Of a DNA stretch of 64,000 bases, positions 1-9,306 are shown one piece after another. A program made the position numbers and the translations under genes. Within the stretch, counting starts at the first letter, position 1. Each line of letters opens with the position of its first letter. A model generated the notes under the pieces. That model ran no database searches and had not been told where the DNA came from. It saw only the letters and a program-made list of their open reading frames with translations. Source of the DNA: a bacterium 1XD42-76 (GTDB lineage: Bacteria; Bacillota; Clostridia; Lachnospirales; Lachnospiraceae); assembly GCA_009917545.1 (NCBI GenBank), contig QZDW01000004.1, positions 62,001-126,000 on the forward strand. The letters run 5' to 3'.

Positions 1-1606
1 GAGGTGCAAACCTGCCAATCACCTGTTCGGCCACCTTCAGCCCGTCCATCGCCGCTGAGGTAATGCCACCGGCATATCCGGCTCCCTCCCCGCAGGGAAA
101 AAGCCCTTTCACACTGCTCTCAAGCCCGTCATCCCTGACGATACAGAGTGGAGAAGAAGTCCGGCTCTCAACCCCGGCAAGGACTGCATCCGGCCGGTCA
201 AAGCCTGCAACCTGCCTGCCAAACACCTCCATCCCCTCAAGGAACGCCCGGTTCAGGTATTCCGGCAGCAATTCCCGCAGATTCGCAAACGCTGTGTTCC
301 CGCAAAACGCGCCATTCACATCACCGAACTGTCTGGAGAGCCTTCCTTCCGCAAAATCACCATAGAGCTGAATGGGAATCTGCCCGTTTCCCAGCCAAAA
401 TGCCTTTTCCTCCAGATGCCTCTGAAATTCCAGGCCTCCTAGTACGCCCGGGAAATCTTCCGGCGTAACCGTGACGATCACTGCACTGTTGGCATTTTCC
501 CCATCACGTGCAAAACAGCTCATCCCATTGACTGCCAGCCGCCCGGCTTCCGAAGATGCGTCCACTACAAAACCACCGGGGCACATGCAGAAGGAATATA
601 CCCCGCGTCCGCTTCCTGTTCTGGCCGTCAGCTTATAGGGGGCCGCGCCAAGGCCTTCCGGATTCTCCATGCCGTACTGGGAGAGATTTATCATCTTCTG
701 AGGATGCTGAATCCTCAGCCCGACTGCGAATGGCTTGGGCTTCATAACAATCTGCTGCCTGTGCAAGGCCTCGAAAAGTTCCCTGGCACTGTGACCGACC
801 GCGAGAATTATCTGTCTTGCCCCTATGATACTCCCGTCTGAAAGCTTCACGCCGCAGACGGTCCGTTTCCCGTCTTTTTCCGATATAATCAGCTCCGACA
901 CACAATGCCGGAAACGGATCTCTCCACCATTCTCAAGGATCCGGTTCCGGATATTCTGTACCACTGTGCGCAGAACGTCCGTACCGATATGCGGCCTGCT
1001 GTCATAAAGAATTGTGCTGTCCGCTCCGGCCTCCGCGAAAGTCTCAAGCACCTTTTTATTCCTTCCGGAAACATCCTTTACCAGCGTGTTTAGTTTCCCA
1101 TCAGAAAAGGTTCCCGCACCGCCCTCCCCAAACTGCACATTCGAACGGATGTCAAGATGCTTTGGCCCGTATTTCCAGAATTCCTCCACCTTTTTCGTCC
1201 GGATTTCAACCGGATCCCCCTGTTCGACAAGGAGCGGGGCATAACCGTTTTCTGCCAGTGCGAGCCCTGCAAACAATCCGGCCGGGCCAGCGCCGATAAT
1301 AAGCGGACGCTGTTCCATAGGCACGACGCCGCGCTTCGGATAACCGTACGTCGTTTCTTTTTCAAGACGGATATTCACATTAGCCGCCTTTTTCACAAAC
1401 CGCGCTTCGCTCTTTTCATCTGAGAGCGACAAATCAAGGATGTAACTGTATAGAAGCTGCCCTTTTTTTCTCGCGTCGAGGGAACGCCGGATGATCGTTA
1501 TTTCCCCTATGGCAGTCTCCGGTATCTTTAACAGCCTGGCCGCCTTTTTCTTTACTGCCTCCCGGCCGTGACCGACCGGAAGGACGAGCTGATTGATTCG
1601 AATCAT
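1..1606 (-). CDS. FAD-dependent oxidoreductase (COG2509-like), 3' end outside the window
   Basis: About 535 codons are open from an ATG at 1606 to the left edge, so the C-terminus is missing. Roughly 95 N-terminal residues precede a Rossmann dinucleotide-binding motif (GAGPAGLFAG), followed by a QFGEGGAG stretch and, near the window edge, a GEGAGYAGG FAD-contact motif; this order matches the uncharacterised FAD-dependent dehydrogenases of COG2509. The substrate is unknown. The start overlaps the stop of the upstream flavoprotein as TAATG, which implies translational coupling of two flavoenzymes. The family call is secure; the physiological role is not. Confidence 0.85.
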   Translation of the reverse strand, partial: MIRINQLVLPVGHGREAVKKKAARLLKIPETAIGEITIIRRSLDARKKGQLLYSYILDLSLSDEKSEARFVKKAANVNIRLEKETTYGYPKRGVVPMEQRPLIIGAGPAGLFAGLALAENGYAPLLVEQGDPVEIRTKKVEEFWKYGPKHLDIRSNVQFGEGGAGTFSDGKLNTLVKDVSGRNKKVLETFAEAGADSTILYDSRPHIGTDVLRTVVQNIRNRILENGGEIRFRHCVSELIISEKDGKRTVCGVKLSDGSIIGARQIILAVGHSARELFEALHRQQIVMKPKPFAVGLRIQHPQKMINLSQYGMENPEGLGAAPYKLTARTGSGRGVYSFCMCPGGFVVDASSEAGRLAVNGMSCFARDGENANSAVIVTVTPEDFPGVLGGLEFQRHLEEKAFWLGNGQIPIQLYGDFAEGRLSRQFGDVNGAFCGNTAFANLRELLPEYLNRAFLEGMEVFGRQVAGFDRPDAVLAGVESRTSSPLCIVRDDGLESSVKGLFPCGEGAGYAGGITSAAMDGLKVAEQVIGRFAP

Positions 1607-2859
1607 TATGTATTCGCCTCCCCCTTTGCCGCGCTTTTTCCAGCCAGACATCCGCTTGCCCAGGCCCACTGCAGATTGTATCCGCCGCAGATTCCGTCCA
1701 CATCAAGGATCTCCCCGGCAAAATAAAGGCCCGGAACGAGCTTCGATTCCAGCGTGTCACGCTTCACCTCTCCGAGCCGCACGCCGCCCGTGCAGACCTG
1801 CGCCTTATCAAAGGGGTTCGTCCCCTCAACCATAAAAACGGCATGCCGGATTACCTGGCAGAGTCCGGACAGCCTGCGGTCTGTAATCGACTCCACAAGC
1901 TGATCTGGCTTTATCTGTGCTGCCTTCAAAAACAAAACCGCCAGTTTTTCATGAAACATACCGTCTAAAAAAACAGCTGCACGTCGTTTGGGAAGGAGCG
2001 TCCGCTGTTCCTTAAGAAGCGTTTCAAACTCTTCCACAGAGGCCAATGGAAAAAAATCCACCACGGCCGCCACTCGTTTGCAACGGTCAAGTGCGATCGA
2101 AGCATAGCGGCTCACCTGAAAAACTGGGATCCCGGATATTCCGTAATCGGTCAGCTGCAGCTCCCCGCGGTCTGAGGCAAGAAAGGTTTCCAGCTCCCCT
2201 GCCTTTCCGACCGTATAGAGGCTCACACAGGCCTCTGTCCTCACTCCGGCAACCTGGCGAAAGAAATCGCCGCCGCATCGTAACTGCACAAGGGCCGGAA
2301 GCGGCTTCTTTATCCTGTGGCCGAGACTTCTCGCAAGTGCATATCCGCTGCCGTCCGAGCCGGTGGATGGGGCTGCCATCGAACCGGCTGCAAGGATCAC
2401 AAACCAGCCGTCAAAGCGCCCCTGATCCGTGTTCACAGTAAAACCCGTGCCTTTTTTGGTAACTGAATGTACCTTACACTCCAAAACAGTCCGCACGCCC
2501 AGCTCGTCCACCCTGCCTTTAAGCGCACGGAGGACTGTCTTCGCCTGTCCGGAGGCCGGGTACACATATCCGTTCTTTTCCGTGGTAACAATGCCCAAAC
2601 GCCGGAAAAAAGCCAACACTGCCTCTGGCGGCATTGTTTTTAGGACCTCCATCGCAAATTCCCCATCCCGGCAGTGATAGCAGTCTGCCATCAGATGCAG
2701 ATTGGTCAGGTTGCATTTCCCGTTTCCTGTCGAGAGCAGCTTTTTTCCCACTCCTGCCATATGCTCTAATAATGTAACCGAAGCCCCGGCCTCTGCCGCT
2801 GCAACTGCCGCCGCAAGGCCGGAGGCCCCTGCTCCGATGATGATTCCTTCCCGCCTCAT
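1606..2859 (-). CDS. NAD(P)/FAD-dependent oxidoreductase, HI0933/BaiN-type flavoprotein
   Basis: A 417-aa protein starting at the ATG at 2859, preceded by AGAGGGA; a longer reading to 2922 has no ribosome binding site. It begins with a GAGASGLAAA dinucleotide fold, has the GKKLLSTGNGKCN segment typical of the HI0933 family, and ends with a GEILDVDGICGGYNLQ FAD-contact motif. The family includes BaiN, linked to bile-acid reduction in Clostridium scindens, but most members are housekeeping flavoproteins of unknown substrate. No bai genes are present here, so no bile-acid role is claimed. It is coupled to the downstream COG2509-like flavoprotein. Confidence 0.88.
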   Translation of the reverse strand: MRREGIIIGAGASGLAAAVAAAEAGASVTLLEHMAGVGKKLLSTGNGKCNLTNLHLMADCYHCRDGEFAMEVLKTMPPEAVLAFFRRLGIVTTEKNGYVYPASGQAKTVLRALKGRVDELGVRTVLECKVHSVTKKGTGFTVNTDQGRFDGWFVILAAGSMAAPSTGSDGSGYALARSLGHRIKKPLPALVQLRCGGDFFRQVAGVRTEACVSLYTVGKAGELETFLASDRGELQLTDYGISGIPVFQVSRYASIALDRCKRVAAVVDFFPLASVEEFETLLKEQRTLLPKRRAAVFLDGMFHEKLAVLFLKAAQIKPDQLVESITDRRLSGLCQVIRHAVFMVEGTNPFDKAQVCTGGVRLGEVKRDTLESKLVPGLYFAGEILDVDGICGGYNLQWAWASGCLAGKSAAKGEANT

Positions 2860-2932
2860 AAATTCCCTCTTTCTCTGACTGCGAGCAATCCGTGTATCAT
2901 AGTATATCGGTATCAGGGGCAAATTTCAAGCC

Positions 2933-3355
2933 TTAACTGGTGTAAGATTCCAGATAGCTGAAAATTTCCGTCATGGTCTCAAACCAAATCCCCTCCATCA
3001 GCTTCTCCTGCTCCTCCACCGGAAAATCCCGCAGGGGCATATGCGTAAACATGTTGACAGCATCCATGTCTCTGTCATATACAATCAGATATCCTTCCTC
3101 TGACACCAGACAGTAATTTTCTGAGGCCACACTCGGAACGACTTTTTCCTGGTTCAGTACAATATGATAGACCGGCTCCCTGCCGGCAGTCTCCGATTCG
3201 TTTACGGCGGCAGAACCGGCAAAGGCTGGCTGCTCCACGGATTCCGTGACTTGCACCTTCTGCGCCTCCATACTGCCGGTGATAAAAAATAATGCCACCA
3301 GACAGCCTGCCGTCAGACATAAAAAGAAAAGAAAGCTCGATACATACCTGTTCAT
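2933..3355 (-). CDS. Membrane-anchored BofC-like sporulation protein (tentative)
   Basis: A 140-aa protein with an excellent AAAGGAGGG site before the ATG at 3355. An N-terminal hydrophobic segment (about residues 7-27) would act as signal or anchor, placing the rest outside the membrane. The last 75 residues read like a BofC C-terminal domain: a YLVSEEGYLIVYD strand pair, then LRDFPVEEQEKLMEGI and a terminal acidic helix. BofC in Bacillus controls the sigma-K checkpoint protease SpoIVB. Assignment rests on pattern similarity only. It lies between two flavoproteins and a SpoVB-like flippase, a context that fits sporulation. Confidence 0.6.
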   Translation of the reverse strand: MNRYVSSFLFFLCLTAGCLVALFFITGSMEAQKVQVTESVEQPAFAGSAAVNESETAGREPVYHIVLNQEKVVPSVASENYCLVSEEGYLIVYDRDMDAVNMFTHMPLRDFPVEEQEKLMEGIWFETMTEIFSYLESYTS

Positions 3356-3477
3356 GGGAAAATCCCTCCTTTGGGTACAGTATCTGCTTTCTTTCACATT
3401 TTTAAACATCCGGCTGAAAAAGCCCGCAATATAAAATCAGAGGGGACTGGCAAAATGTCTGACCGGCCACTCCCAGA

Positions 3478-5139
3478 CTACAAAAGCCCTGCCTTCCTGA
3501 GCACCATGAGGAGTCTTGTACCGCCTGGCATACTGTAAAGCTCATCCTCGGTCAGGCAGCCTGTCCCGATAAGAAGAAGCCCGTAGACCACCATTGCTGC
3601 CAAAATCGCAATCAGCGTGGACAGCATATTGCTGGTGGAAACAAAATAGAACAGCTTGTATACCCCGTAAGCTGCTAATCCCATAATGGCCGAAGCTGCC
3701 GTCGGAAATAGGACAGTACGTTTCAGCTCCTGCCGGTAGCCCAGAACCTTACGGATCGAATAGTGGTTAAGCGCGCACATGATAAAGGCGAAGAAAATAT
3801 TGGCATAAACCATACTGAAGATGCCCAGATCAAACACGATCACCAGTACCTCCAGCAAAATCAGATGGAGCACCAGAGCCGCCACGGCATGAAAAATAGG
3901 CAGGTGCATCCTGTCGATTCCCTGCAAAATGGCGTTCGTCACCGTGGATACGGAATAAAAGATCACAGCAGCCGAACCGCATACTGTCATACGGATTGCC
4001 AGTGTATTGTCCCCTGAAAACAATAAATCATTGACCGGCCGCGCTAACACTGTGAGGCCGACAGTGGAAGGAATGGCGATCAGCAGGGAGAAACGGATGG
4101 CTGCCGCCACTTTTTCCCTCACCATGCGTCTGTCATGGACTGCCATTGCCCTGGAGACAGAAGGAATCAGGGAGGAGGACAGTGCATTCGATACTGCCAT
4201 CGGCACATTAATAAGGAGATGGTATTTGCCTGTATAGATCCCCCAAAGGGACGTAAATTCCGCTTCCCTGCCCCTGGCGGCAAAATTATGTGCCAGAACG
4301 CTGTTATCAATCACATTATTCAGATTATAGATCGCCGAGCTTACAATCACGGGAACCACGGTAAAGAACAGGATTCTTGTGATTGAGGCATAGCTTTCCG
4401 CATATCCGGAGCGGTCCTTCTTTATCTGACGGCGGATGGTTTTCTGGTACGCGGAAAATACGAACAGCAGGAACAAAAGCGCCGTAAATGCTCCCGCTCC
4501 TGTGCCAATCGTACCTCCGGCTGCTCCCCAGGCATTGGCGTAGCCCGCTCCTGCATTCTTTAAATCCGCTGTTTTTACGGCCTGATTGAAAAGAATGCTT
4601 CCCGCTGCAATACTCACAATAGCGTTGACAATCTGCTCCAGAATCTGAGAGAAGGCAGTTGGAATCATTGTCCCTTGTCCCTGGTAATATCCGCGGAATA
4701 CGCCCAGGTAAGCCATAATCCAGACCGTTGGCGCCAGTGTTTTCAGGGCAAAGGCCGCATAGGGCATATAAAACAGCTCTTTCGCAAAGAAATCGGCTCC
4801 GAACCAGATAACGGCGGCCGTAACACCGCCTGCCAGAGTCGCGTAGCAGAGCGCTGCTTTTAAAATACGCACAGAATTACGGTACTGCCGGTTGGCAAGC
4901 CTGGCCGACACCATTTTGGAAACCGCTAACGGCAGGCTGTAGGACGACAAAAGAAGTGCGATATTATAGACGTTGAAGGCCGTCCCATAATAACCCATGC
5001 CCTCGTCGCCGATGATATTGATCATGGGGATGCGGTACGCGATACCAATGATGCGCACTACGATGGAAGCCACAGCCAGGATACTTCCCTGGACGACGAA
5101 ATCCGCTCCCCGTTTCTTTTTTGGTCTTTTATTTTCCAT
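3478..5139 (-). CDS. Polysaccharide flippase, SpoVB/MurJ-like (MOP superfamily)
   Basis: A 553-aa, very hydrophobic protein with about 14 predicted membrane segments after a short basic N-terminus. The opening segments (LAVASIVVRIIGIAYRIP, then a GYYGTAFNVYN loop) are typical of stage V sporulation protein B and related lipid-linked oligosaccharide flippases. SpoVB-type proteins export cortex or peptidoglycan precursors. The ATG at 5139 overlaps the 3' end of the DUF3048 lipoprotein gene by 11 bases, so the two are probably co-translated. It is the last gene of the yqfC-phoH-ybeY chain. Paralogous flippases are common in Clostridia, so the exact substrate is uncertain. Confidence 0.85.
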   Translation of the reverse strand: MENKRPKKKRGADFVVQGSILAVASIVVRIIGIAYRIPMINIIGDEGMGYYGTAFNVYNIALLLSSYSLPLAVSKMVSARLANRQYRNSVRILKAALCYATLAGGVTAAVIWFGADFFAKELFYMPYAAFALKTLAPTVWIMAYLGVFRGYYQGQGTMIPTAFSQILEQIVNAIVSIAAGSILFNQAVKTADLKNAGAGYANAWGAAGGTIGTGAGAFTALLFLLFVFSAYQKTIRRQIKKDRSGYAESYASITRILFFTVVPVIVSSAIYNLNNVIDNSVLAHNFAARGREAEFTSLWGIYTGKYHLLINVPMAVSNALSSSLIPSVSRAMAVHDRRMVREKVAAAIRFSLLIAIPSTVGLTVLARPVNDLLFSGDNTLAIRMTVCGSAAVIFYSVSTVTNAILQGIDRMHLPIFHAVAALVLHLILLEVLVIVFDLGIFSMVYANIFFAFIMCALNHYSIRKVLGYRQELKRTVLFPTAASAIMGLAAYGVYKLFYFVSTSNMLSTLIAILAAMVVYGLLLIGTGCLTEDELYSMPGGTRLLMVLRKAGLL

Positions 5140-6253
5140 ATATCTCTGCCTTATCGTACTGGTCGGCACCGATGATGCAGATCCAGGTCTTTCCGGTATT
5201 TAGTGTAATCTCTCTCCCATCCGGGCCGTAATATCTGGTCGGACCGAATTCCCCGTCCTTTTTCCAGGTGATCTTCTGACATTTCCCGTTGGTAAAGTAA
5301 AATCCCTCATGGCCCGTATGTACGTTGATATTCAGGTATTCCGTCGTCGCATAATGCCCGTACTCCACATATTGAAAAATCACGTTTTTGACGGCGATGA
5401 GACTCTCGTTCCCTTTATGATGGTCGCCGTACTGGAAACGGTGGTAAACACCCTCCTGCTCCTGATATTCAAACCAGGGGGCATTCACCGGATAGCCGGG
5501 AATGATCTTATAGGCATCCTCACAGTCTGCTAACATTACCTGTCCATCGACCGGATCCGTGAATTGATAATGCCCCTGGTACGTCCCTTCGTATTCCGTC
5601 CGGTAGCCCAGACGTTCCATCGCACTTTTTATTCCGGCACTGCCTATATAGGCGTTGTGAGGCGATTTCCTGTCCTTTGAACGGAAAAAGACGGCGGAAC
5701 CGGTTCCGTCAATGCCGTTTATATTGTCCACATTTTTTAAATATGGGACCGCAAATGTGCTCTGTCCAAAATGTACATAGACGGCATCAAATTCTCTTGC
5801 GAAATAGGTGTAATATGTGCGGCAGCTCCTCACCGATCCAATACGCTCTAATTCCCCGTAATCCTCAATTAATGCCATGAAACGATTCATCCCGCCCTCA
5901 ACCGGCGCTTCGTAGACAACGCCGGCCCGGTTTATACCGTACTGCGGGAGCGCCGCCTTGTCGTTACTCATCATGACTGCCACCGGCCTCTGCCTGGCCC
6001 TTTCCTCGCTGACCGGTTCGCCGGTCAGATAGCTCCTGGGGCCTGACGGGACTTCCTGCTCCCCCTCGTCACGCTCTGTTTCCATCTCCAGAACCACACT
6101 GGCCTTTGTTCTCTCCGCTTTTGTCGTTTCCGGGACAGTCCCTGCCGTCGCCGCCGCAGCCGGCTCAGACTGCTTCCCGCAGCCGCACAAAGCGCCTGCC
6201 AAAAGTATTGCTGTCAGAAAAAGAAGCAGAACCGGCCGCATGGGCTTTTTCAT
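5129..6253 (-). CDS. DUF3048 (YerB-like) lipoprotein
   Basis: A 374-aa exported lipoprotein: basic start, hydrophobic core and a lipobox ending at Cys25 (LCGC). A low-complexity Ala/Thr/Glu linker of roughly 60 residues leads into a DUF3048 domain, recognisable from LTGEPVSEERARQRPVAVMMSN, the YEAPVEGGMNRFMA segment and a SVRSCRTYY motif. The function is unknown; the family is secreted and widespread in Firmicutes. Its ATG overlaps the ybeY stop as ATGA, and its 3' end overlaps the flippase gene. This is an unusual position, since ybeY is more often followed by dgkA, cdd or era. Confidence 0.88.
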   Translation of the reverse strand: MKKPMRPVLLLFLTAILLAGALCGCGKQSEPAAAATAGTVPETTKAERTKASVVLEMETERDEGEQEVPSGPRSYLTGEPVSEERARQRPVAVMMSNDKAALPQYGINRAGVVYEAPVEGGMNRFMALIEDYGELERIGSVRSCRTYYTYFAREFDAVYVHFGQSTFAVPYLKNVDNINGIDGTGSAVFFRSKDRKSPHNAYIGSAGIKSAMERLGYRTEYEGTYQGHYQFTDPVDGQVMLADCEDAYKIIPGYPVNAPWFEYQEQEGVYHRFQYGDHHKGNESLIAVKNVIFQYVEYGHYATTEYLNINVHTGHEGFYFTNGKCQKITWKKDGEFGPTRYYGPDGREITLNTGKTWICIIGADQYDKAEIYGK

Positions 6254-6747
6254 CGTCTGTACCCCCTGTGTTCCAGAATTTCCTCCTGCATCCGCTCCAT
6301 GCAAAGCCGTTCCTCATCTTCCACATGGTCGTAGCCAGACAGATGCAGCATACTGTGCGCCACGAGAAAGGCGAGCTCCCTCGTCTCAGAATGGCCGTAT
6401 TTTACAGCCTGCTCCTTTACCTTGTCCACGGAGATTACGATATCCCCCAGAAGAAGCATACCCGTATCAGGGTCAAAATACTCCTCCGGACTCTCTTCAA
6501 GGCCAGAAAAATCTCCCGGCGTCAGAAAATCACACATTGGAAAGGAAAGTACATCGGTCGGGCTGTCGATTCCCCGTGTGTCAAGATTAATCTGGTGAAT
6601 CCCCTCATTATCCGTCAAAAGCACGCTTACCTCTGCTTCATACGGGCAATCCACGTAATCTATGGCTTCCTCTGCCACGTTCTTTATAATCTCCTCATAT
6701 GGCAGCGAAAGCATCTCTCCTGCCTCGTATTCAATCGTCACCGTCAT
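6250..6747 (-). CDS. ybeY: rRNA maturation endoribonuclease YbeY
   Basis: A 165-aa metalloprotein starting at the ATG at 6747, with AAGGA upstream; a longer frame to 6825 lacks such a site and would overlap phoH further. The zinc-binding HxxxHxxxxxH motif is intact (His131, His135, His141), preceded by the family-typical DVLSFP block at about 65-70. YbeY processes the 16S rRNA 3' end and takes part in ribosome quality control. It follows phoH with a 17-base overlap, the conserved phoH-ybeY pairing. Confidence 0.96.
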   Translation of the reverse strand: MTVTIEYEAGEMLSLPYEEIIKNVAEEAIDYVDCPYEAEVSVLLTDNEGIHQINLDTRGIDSPTDVLSFPMCDFLTPGDFSGLEESPEEYFDPDTGMLLLGDIVISVDKVKEQAVKYGHSETRELAFLVAHSMLHLSGYDHVEDEERLCMERMQEEILEHRGYRR

Positions 6748-7759
6748 GCCGCTTGTCCTTTGCAAAATACCCATTTCCTCTCTCAGGCCTCTTACGGCCT
6801 TTTTCCCGTGCTTCGTAATCGTCATACGCTTTTACAATTTTCTGTACCAGCGGATGGCGTACCACATCCTCGCTCGAAAACATACAGACGCCAATGTCAT
6901 CAATATTTTTGAGGATCTTCAGGGCCGTATCGAGACCGGAAACCGTCCCTGACGGCAGATCCTTCTGGGACTGGTCCCCGGTAATAATGACTTTCGAACC
7001 AAACCCGATCCGTGTCAGGAACATTTTCATCTGCGCCTGCGTCGTATTCTGAGCCTCGTCGAGAATGATAAACGCGTTATCAAGTGTCCGTCCACGCATA
7101 TACGCTAAGGGCGCAACCTCAATCAGTCCCTTTTCTGAATTGTGAAGATAGCTTTCCGCGCCCATAATCTGATAGAGCGCATCATAGAGAGGCCGCAGAT
7201 AGGGATCAATCTTGCTCTGCAGATCCCCTGGCAGAAAGCCCAGCTTCTCCCCGGCCTCAATGGCAGGCCTTGTGAGGATAATGCGTCCGACATCCCCGTT
7301 TTTAAAGGCCTGAATCGCCATCGACATCCCAAGGTACGTTTTTCCTGTTCCCGCAGGTCCCACGCCGAATACGATCATCTTCTTACGTATCAGATCAACG
7401 TACTGCTTCTGGCCCAGTGTCTTTGGCTTAACCGGCTTACCGTTTATCGTCCGGCAGATGATATCCTTATCAATCTCTAAAAGTTTGTCGTCCTGTCCAT
7501 CAAAGGAAAGGGCCAGCGCATAATCCACATTCTGCTCGCCGATCTCCTCCCCCCTCCTGGAAAGTTCAATCAAGGTGGAAAAGACGCTTTTGGCCTTCTT
7601 TGCTGCATGCTCCGGGCCGATGATCTTAATCTCCCCGTCACGCGCAATCATCGAGACGTGCAGCGTCCTCTCGATCTTTTTTAAATGGCTGTCAAACTGT
7701 CCGCAGACCTTTCTCTCATGCTCGATCGGAAGATCCACAATCGTTTCAATTACGCTCAT
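6731..7759 (-). CDS. phoH: PhoH-family ATPase
   Basis: A 342-aa protein with an N-terminal small alpha/beta domain and a PhoH ATPase core: Walker A GPAGTGKT at about residues 134-141, Walker B IILDEAQN, and ITGDQSQ (sensor-like). Such proteins are predicted RNA-linked ATPases or helicases. The ATG at 7759 lies inside the last codons of yqfD, so translation is coupled. The neighbourhood yqfC-yqfD-phoH-ybeY is the standard Firmicutes order. The C-terminal tail is rich in Lys, Arg and Asp. Confidence 0.95.
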   Translation of the reverse strand: MSVIETIVDLPIEHERKVCGQFDSHLKKIERTLHVSMIARDGEIKIIGPEHAAKKAKSVFSTLIELSRRGEEIGEQNVDYALALSFDGQDDKLLEIDKDIICRTINGKPVKPKTLGQKQYVDLIRKKMIVFGVGPAGTGKTYLGMSMAIQAFKNGDVGRIILTRPAIEAGEKLGFLPGDLQSKIDPYLRPLYDALYQIMGAESYLHNSEKGLIEVAPLAYMRGRTLDNAFIILDEAQNTTQAQMKMFLTRIGFGSKVIITGDQSQKDLPSGTVSGLDTALKILKNIDDIGVCMFSSEDVVRHPLVQKIVKAYDDYEAREKGRKRPERGNGYFAKDKRHDGDD

Positions 7760-8984
7760 TCGCTGTCTGATTCTCCTCCTGTCCTCCCGGCACGGGAACC
7801 TCTCTGGCAATATCCTCCACTACGGTAACGGTTCCCAGGATCCGTATGCCGGTCTCGTCTTTCTCTATTCTATCATCATTTCCGATCATTTGTATACCTT
7901 TTTCTGTTAAATTTTCCATATATTCCTTTTTGTATGCATCCTTTTCAGCCTGAATCTCTTCGTCCGTATAGGCGCTCTCATAGGGTATATATTCATATGC
8001 CGTCATCACACCGCCCCATACAGGCAGATAAAAATCCTCAAACAGCTTAAGCTGATGCTCTTCCATGACGATCTCCCATGAGCTGTCCCCCAAATCAGGC
8101 ATCAGGAAATGAAAGGAATACCCAAACACGGTCACAAAGCCGCCCAGACGTTTCCTCCCCGTGCGCGGCCGCTTTTCATACGTGAGCGGGAGCCGTTTCT
8201 CATAGGTATGCGTCGTTCTGGCATAAATCTCCGCGTCAGCATGGATCTCGTGGCTGTTTACGAGTGTTTCCGCATCGTCATAGATAGGAATCGTCCCGTC
8301 CACTAAAAGCTGCCCCTCTTCCACGATATCACCAGCTCTCACCCGGCAGATACCGCTCCGTACCACAGTACGCACGATCTCCCCTCCTGAGACTGCTGTC
8401 AGGTCACAGGGGGTATCATCTTTCTCCGGAGGCGTCAGCACAGCCTCATTTTCCTTCACGCGGACAGTCAGTCTGGTGCCGGAAATCTCAGCAGAGACCC
8501 AGGTGATCTCTGTAAAGGCATTACGTATATTCCATTCCAGATTTTCACAGGAAATCTCAGCCTTCCTCATACCGCAGGCCACGGGCAGCGTTTCCATATA
8601 GTGAAGAAGCATCTCGTCCGTAAAGCGGTGGTTGCCCTCAAACGAGATATCCCAAATAAAAAAGGAGAGCGCATATAATGTCAGAAAAAAGGATACGACG
8701 CCGGCGGCAAACAGCTTACGGCCTCTGTTTCTGTATAAAAAAAAGGGAAGTCCATACTTTCCCCCGATTCGTAAACGGACACCTGCCTTCCGTGCCACTG
8801 GCTTCATTCTCTTAAAATCCTTTATGGTCGTCCAGAATGTGATGCCTTCCTCCTTTGTCTCTTCCGAGATCTCGCAGACCATAAGCTTTCTCTGGGCTGC
8901 GATGTTAAAAAAGCGTTCTTTATGATAGCCCCGCATACGGGCCTTGACGCCGCCGCAGAAAAAGAATCGTTTATGTACCGCCAT
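7746..8984 (-). CDS. yqfD: Sporulation protein YqfD
   Basis: A 412-aa membrane protein. About 90 cytoplasmic residues precede one membrane segment (around residues 91-110, FAAGVVSFFLTLYALSFFIW), followed by a FEGN-H motif and a large extracytoplasmic region with the CDLTA and GGEIVRTVVRSG blocks of the YqfD family. The mother-cell protein is needed for late spore formation in Bacillus, where it is part of the sigma-E regulon. The gene begins 11 bases after yqfC and overlaps phoH. Confidence 0.93.
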   Translation of the reverse strand: MAVHKRFFFCGGVKARMRGYHKERFFNIAAQRKLMVCEISEETKEEGITFWTTIKDFKRMKPVARKAGVRLRIGGKYGLPFFLYRNRGRKLFAAGVVSFFLTLYALSFFIWDISFEGNHRFTDEMLLHYMETLPVACGMRKAEISCENLEWNIRNAFTEITWVSAEISGTRLTVRVKENEAVLTPPEKDDTPCDLTAVSGGEIVRTVVRSGICRVRAGDIVEEGQLLVDGTIPIYDDAETLVNSHEIHADAEIYARTTHTYEKRLPLTYEKRPRTGRKRLGGFVTVFGYSFHFLMPDLGDSSWEIVMEEHQLKLFEDFYLPVWGGVMTAYEYIPYESAYTDEEIQAEKDAYKKEYMENLTEKGIQMIGNDDRIEKDETGIRILGTVTVVEDIAREVPVPGGQEENQTANERN

Positions 8985-8995
8985 ATCCTCTCACC

Positions 8996-9265
8996 TCACT
9001 CAAACGTGATATGCTCAAATTTGCCTGTGATCTTCATCTCGTCCCTGTCATAGTAGCTGATATTCAGATTACGCCCGGACAGGCAGAGAATATAACGCTT
9101 TGCCTGGATCCGGATCGCTGTGTCGGAAAACATGAGAATGCTTCTGTAATTTTCGATCTGCACTGTTGATCTCCCAATAAAGGTAAGCAGAGTTTCTCCC
9201 CTGACGGCATCCTGCGGAAGCCGCAGAGATTCGACAAGGGCCTCCCCGCGTTTTGTTTTTCTCAT
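8996..9265 (-). CDS. yqfC: Sporulation protein YqfC
   Basis: An 89-aa protein. The ATG at 9265 is chosen because the open frame upstream runs through the rpsU terminator and a likely promoter; an ATG at 9295 has no ribosome binding site and sits on the expected transcription start. The family core is visible: LPQDAVRGETLLTFIGR and the IENYRSILMF block. YqfC acts with YqfD in sporulation. It heads the yqfC-yqfD-phoH-ybeY operon. A CATATAGT box at 9299-9306 resembles a sigma-E -10 element. Confidence 0.9.
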   Translation of the reverse strand: MRKTKRGEALVESLRLPQDAVRGETLLTFIGRSTVQIENYRSILMFSDTAIRIQAKRYILCLSGRNLNISYYDRDEMKITGKFEHITFE

Positions 9266-9298
9266 AGGCTGCCCGCCGCGCTTCTTGTGATTCATATT

Positions 9299-9306
9299 AC
9301 TATATG
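9299..9306 (-). promoter_or_regulatory. Possible sigma-E -10 element upstream of yqfC
   Basis: The minus strand reads CATATAGT, seven of eight positions of the Bacillus sigma-E -10 consensus CATACANT. No convincing -35 is visible at the usual 14-15 base spacing, so confidence is limited. The same octamer precedes spoIVA in this window. Transcription would start near 9292, about 27 bases before the yqfC ATG. Confidence 0.45.

Noticed and set aside
1606-2859. Bile-acid 7-dehydroxylation role for the BaiN-like flavoprotein
   Set aside because: No other bai genes are in the window, and the HI0933 family is widespread in bacteria that do not modify bile acids.
6106-6912. Long plus-strand frame opposite ybeY and phoH
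   Set aside because: It lies fully antisense to two well-recognised genes, has no ribosome binding site or family features, and its composition mirrors the opposite strand.
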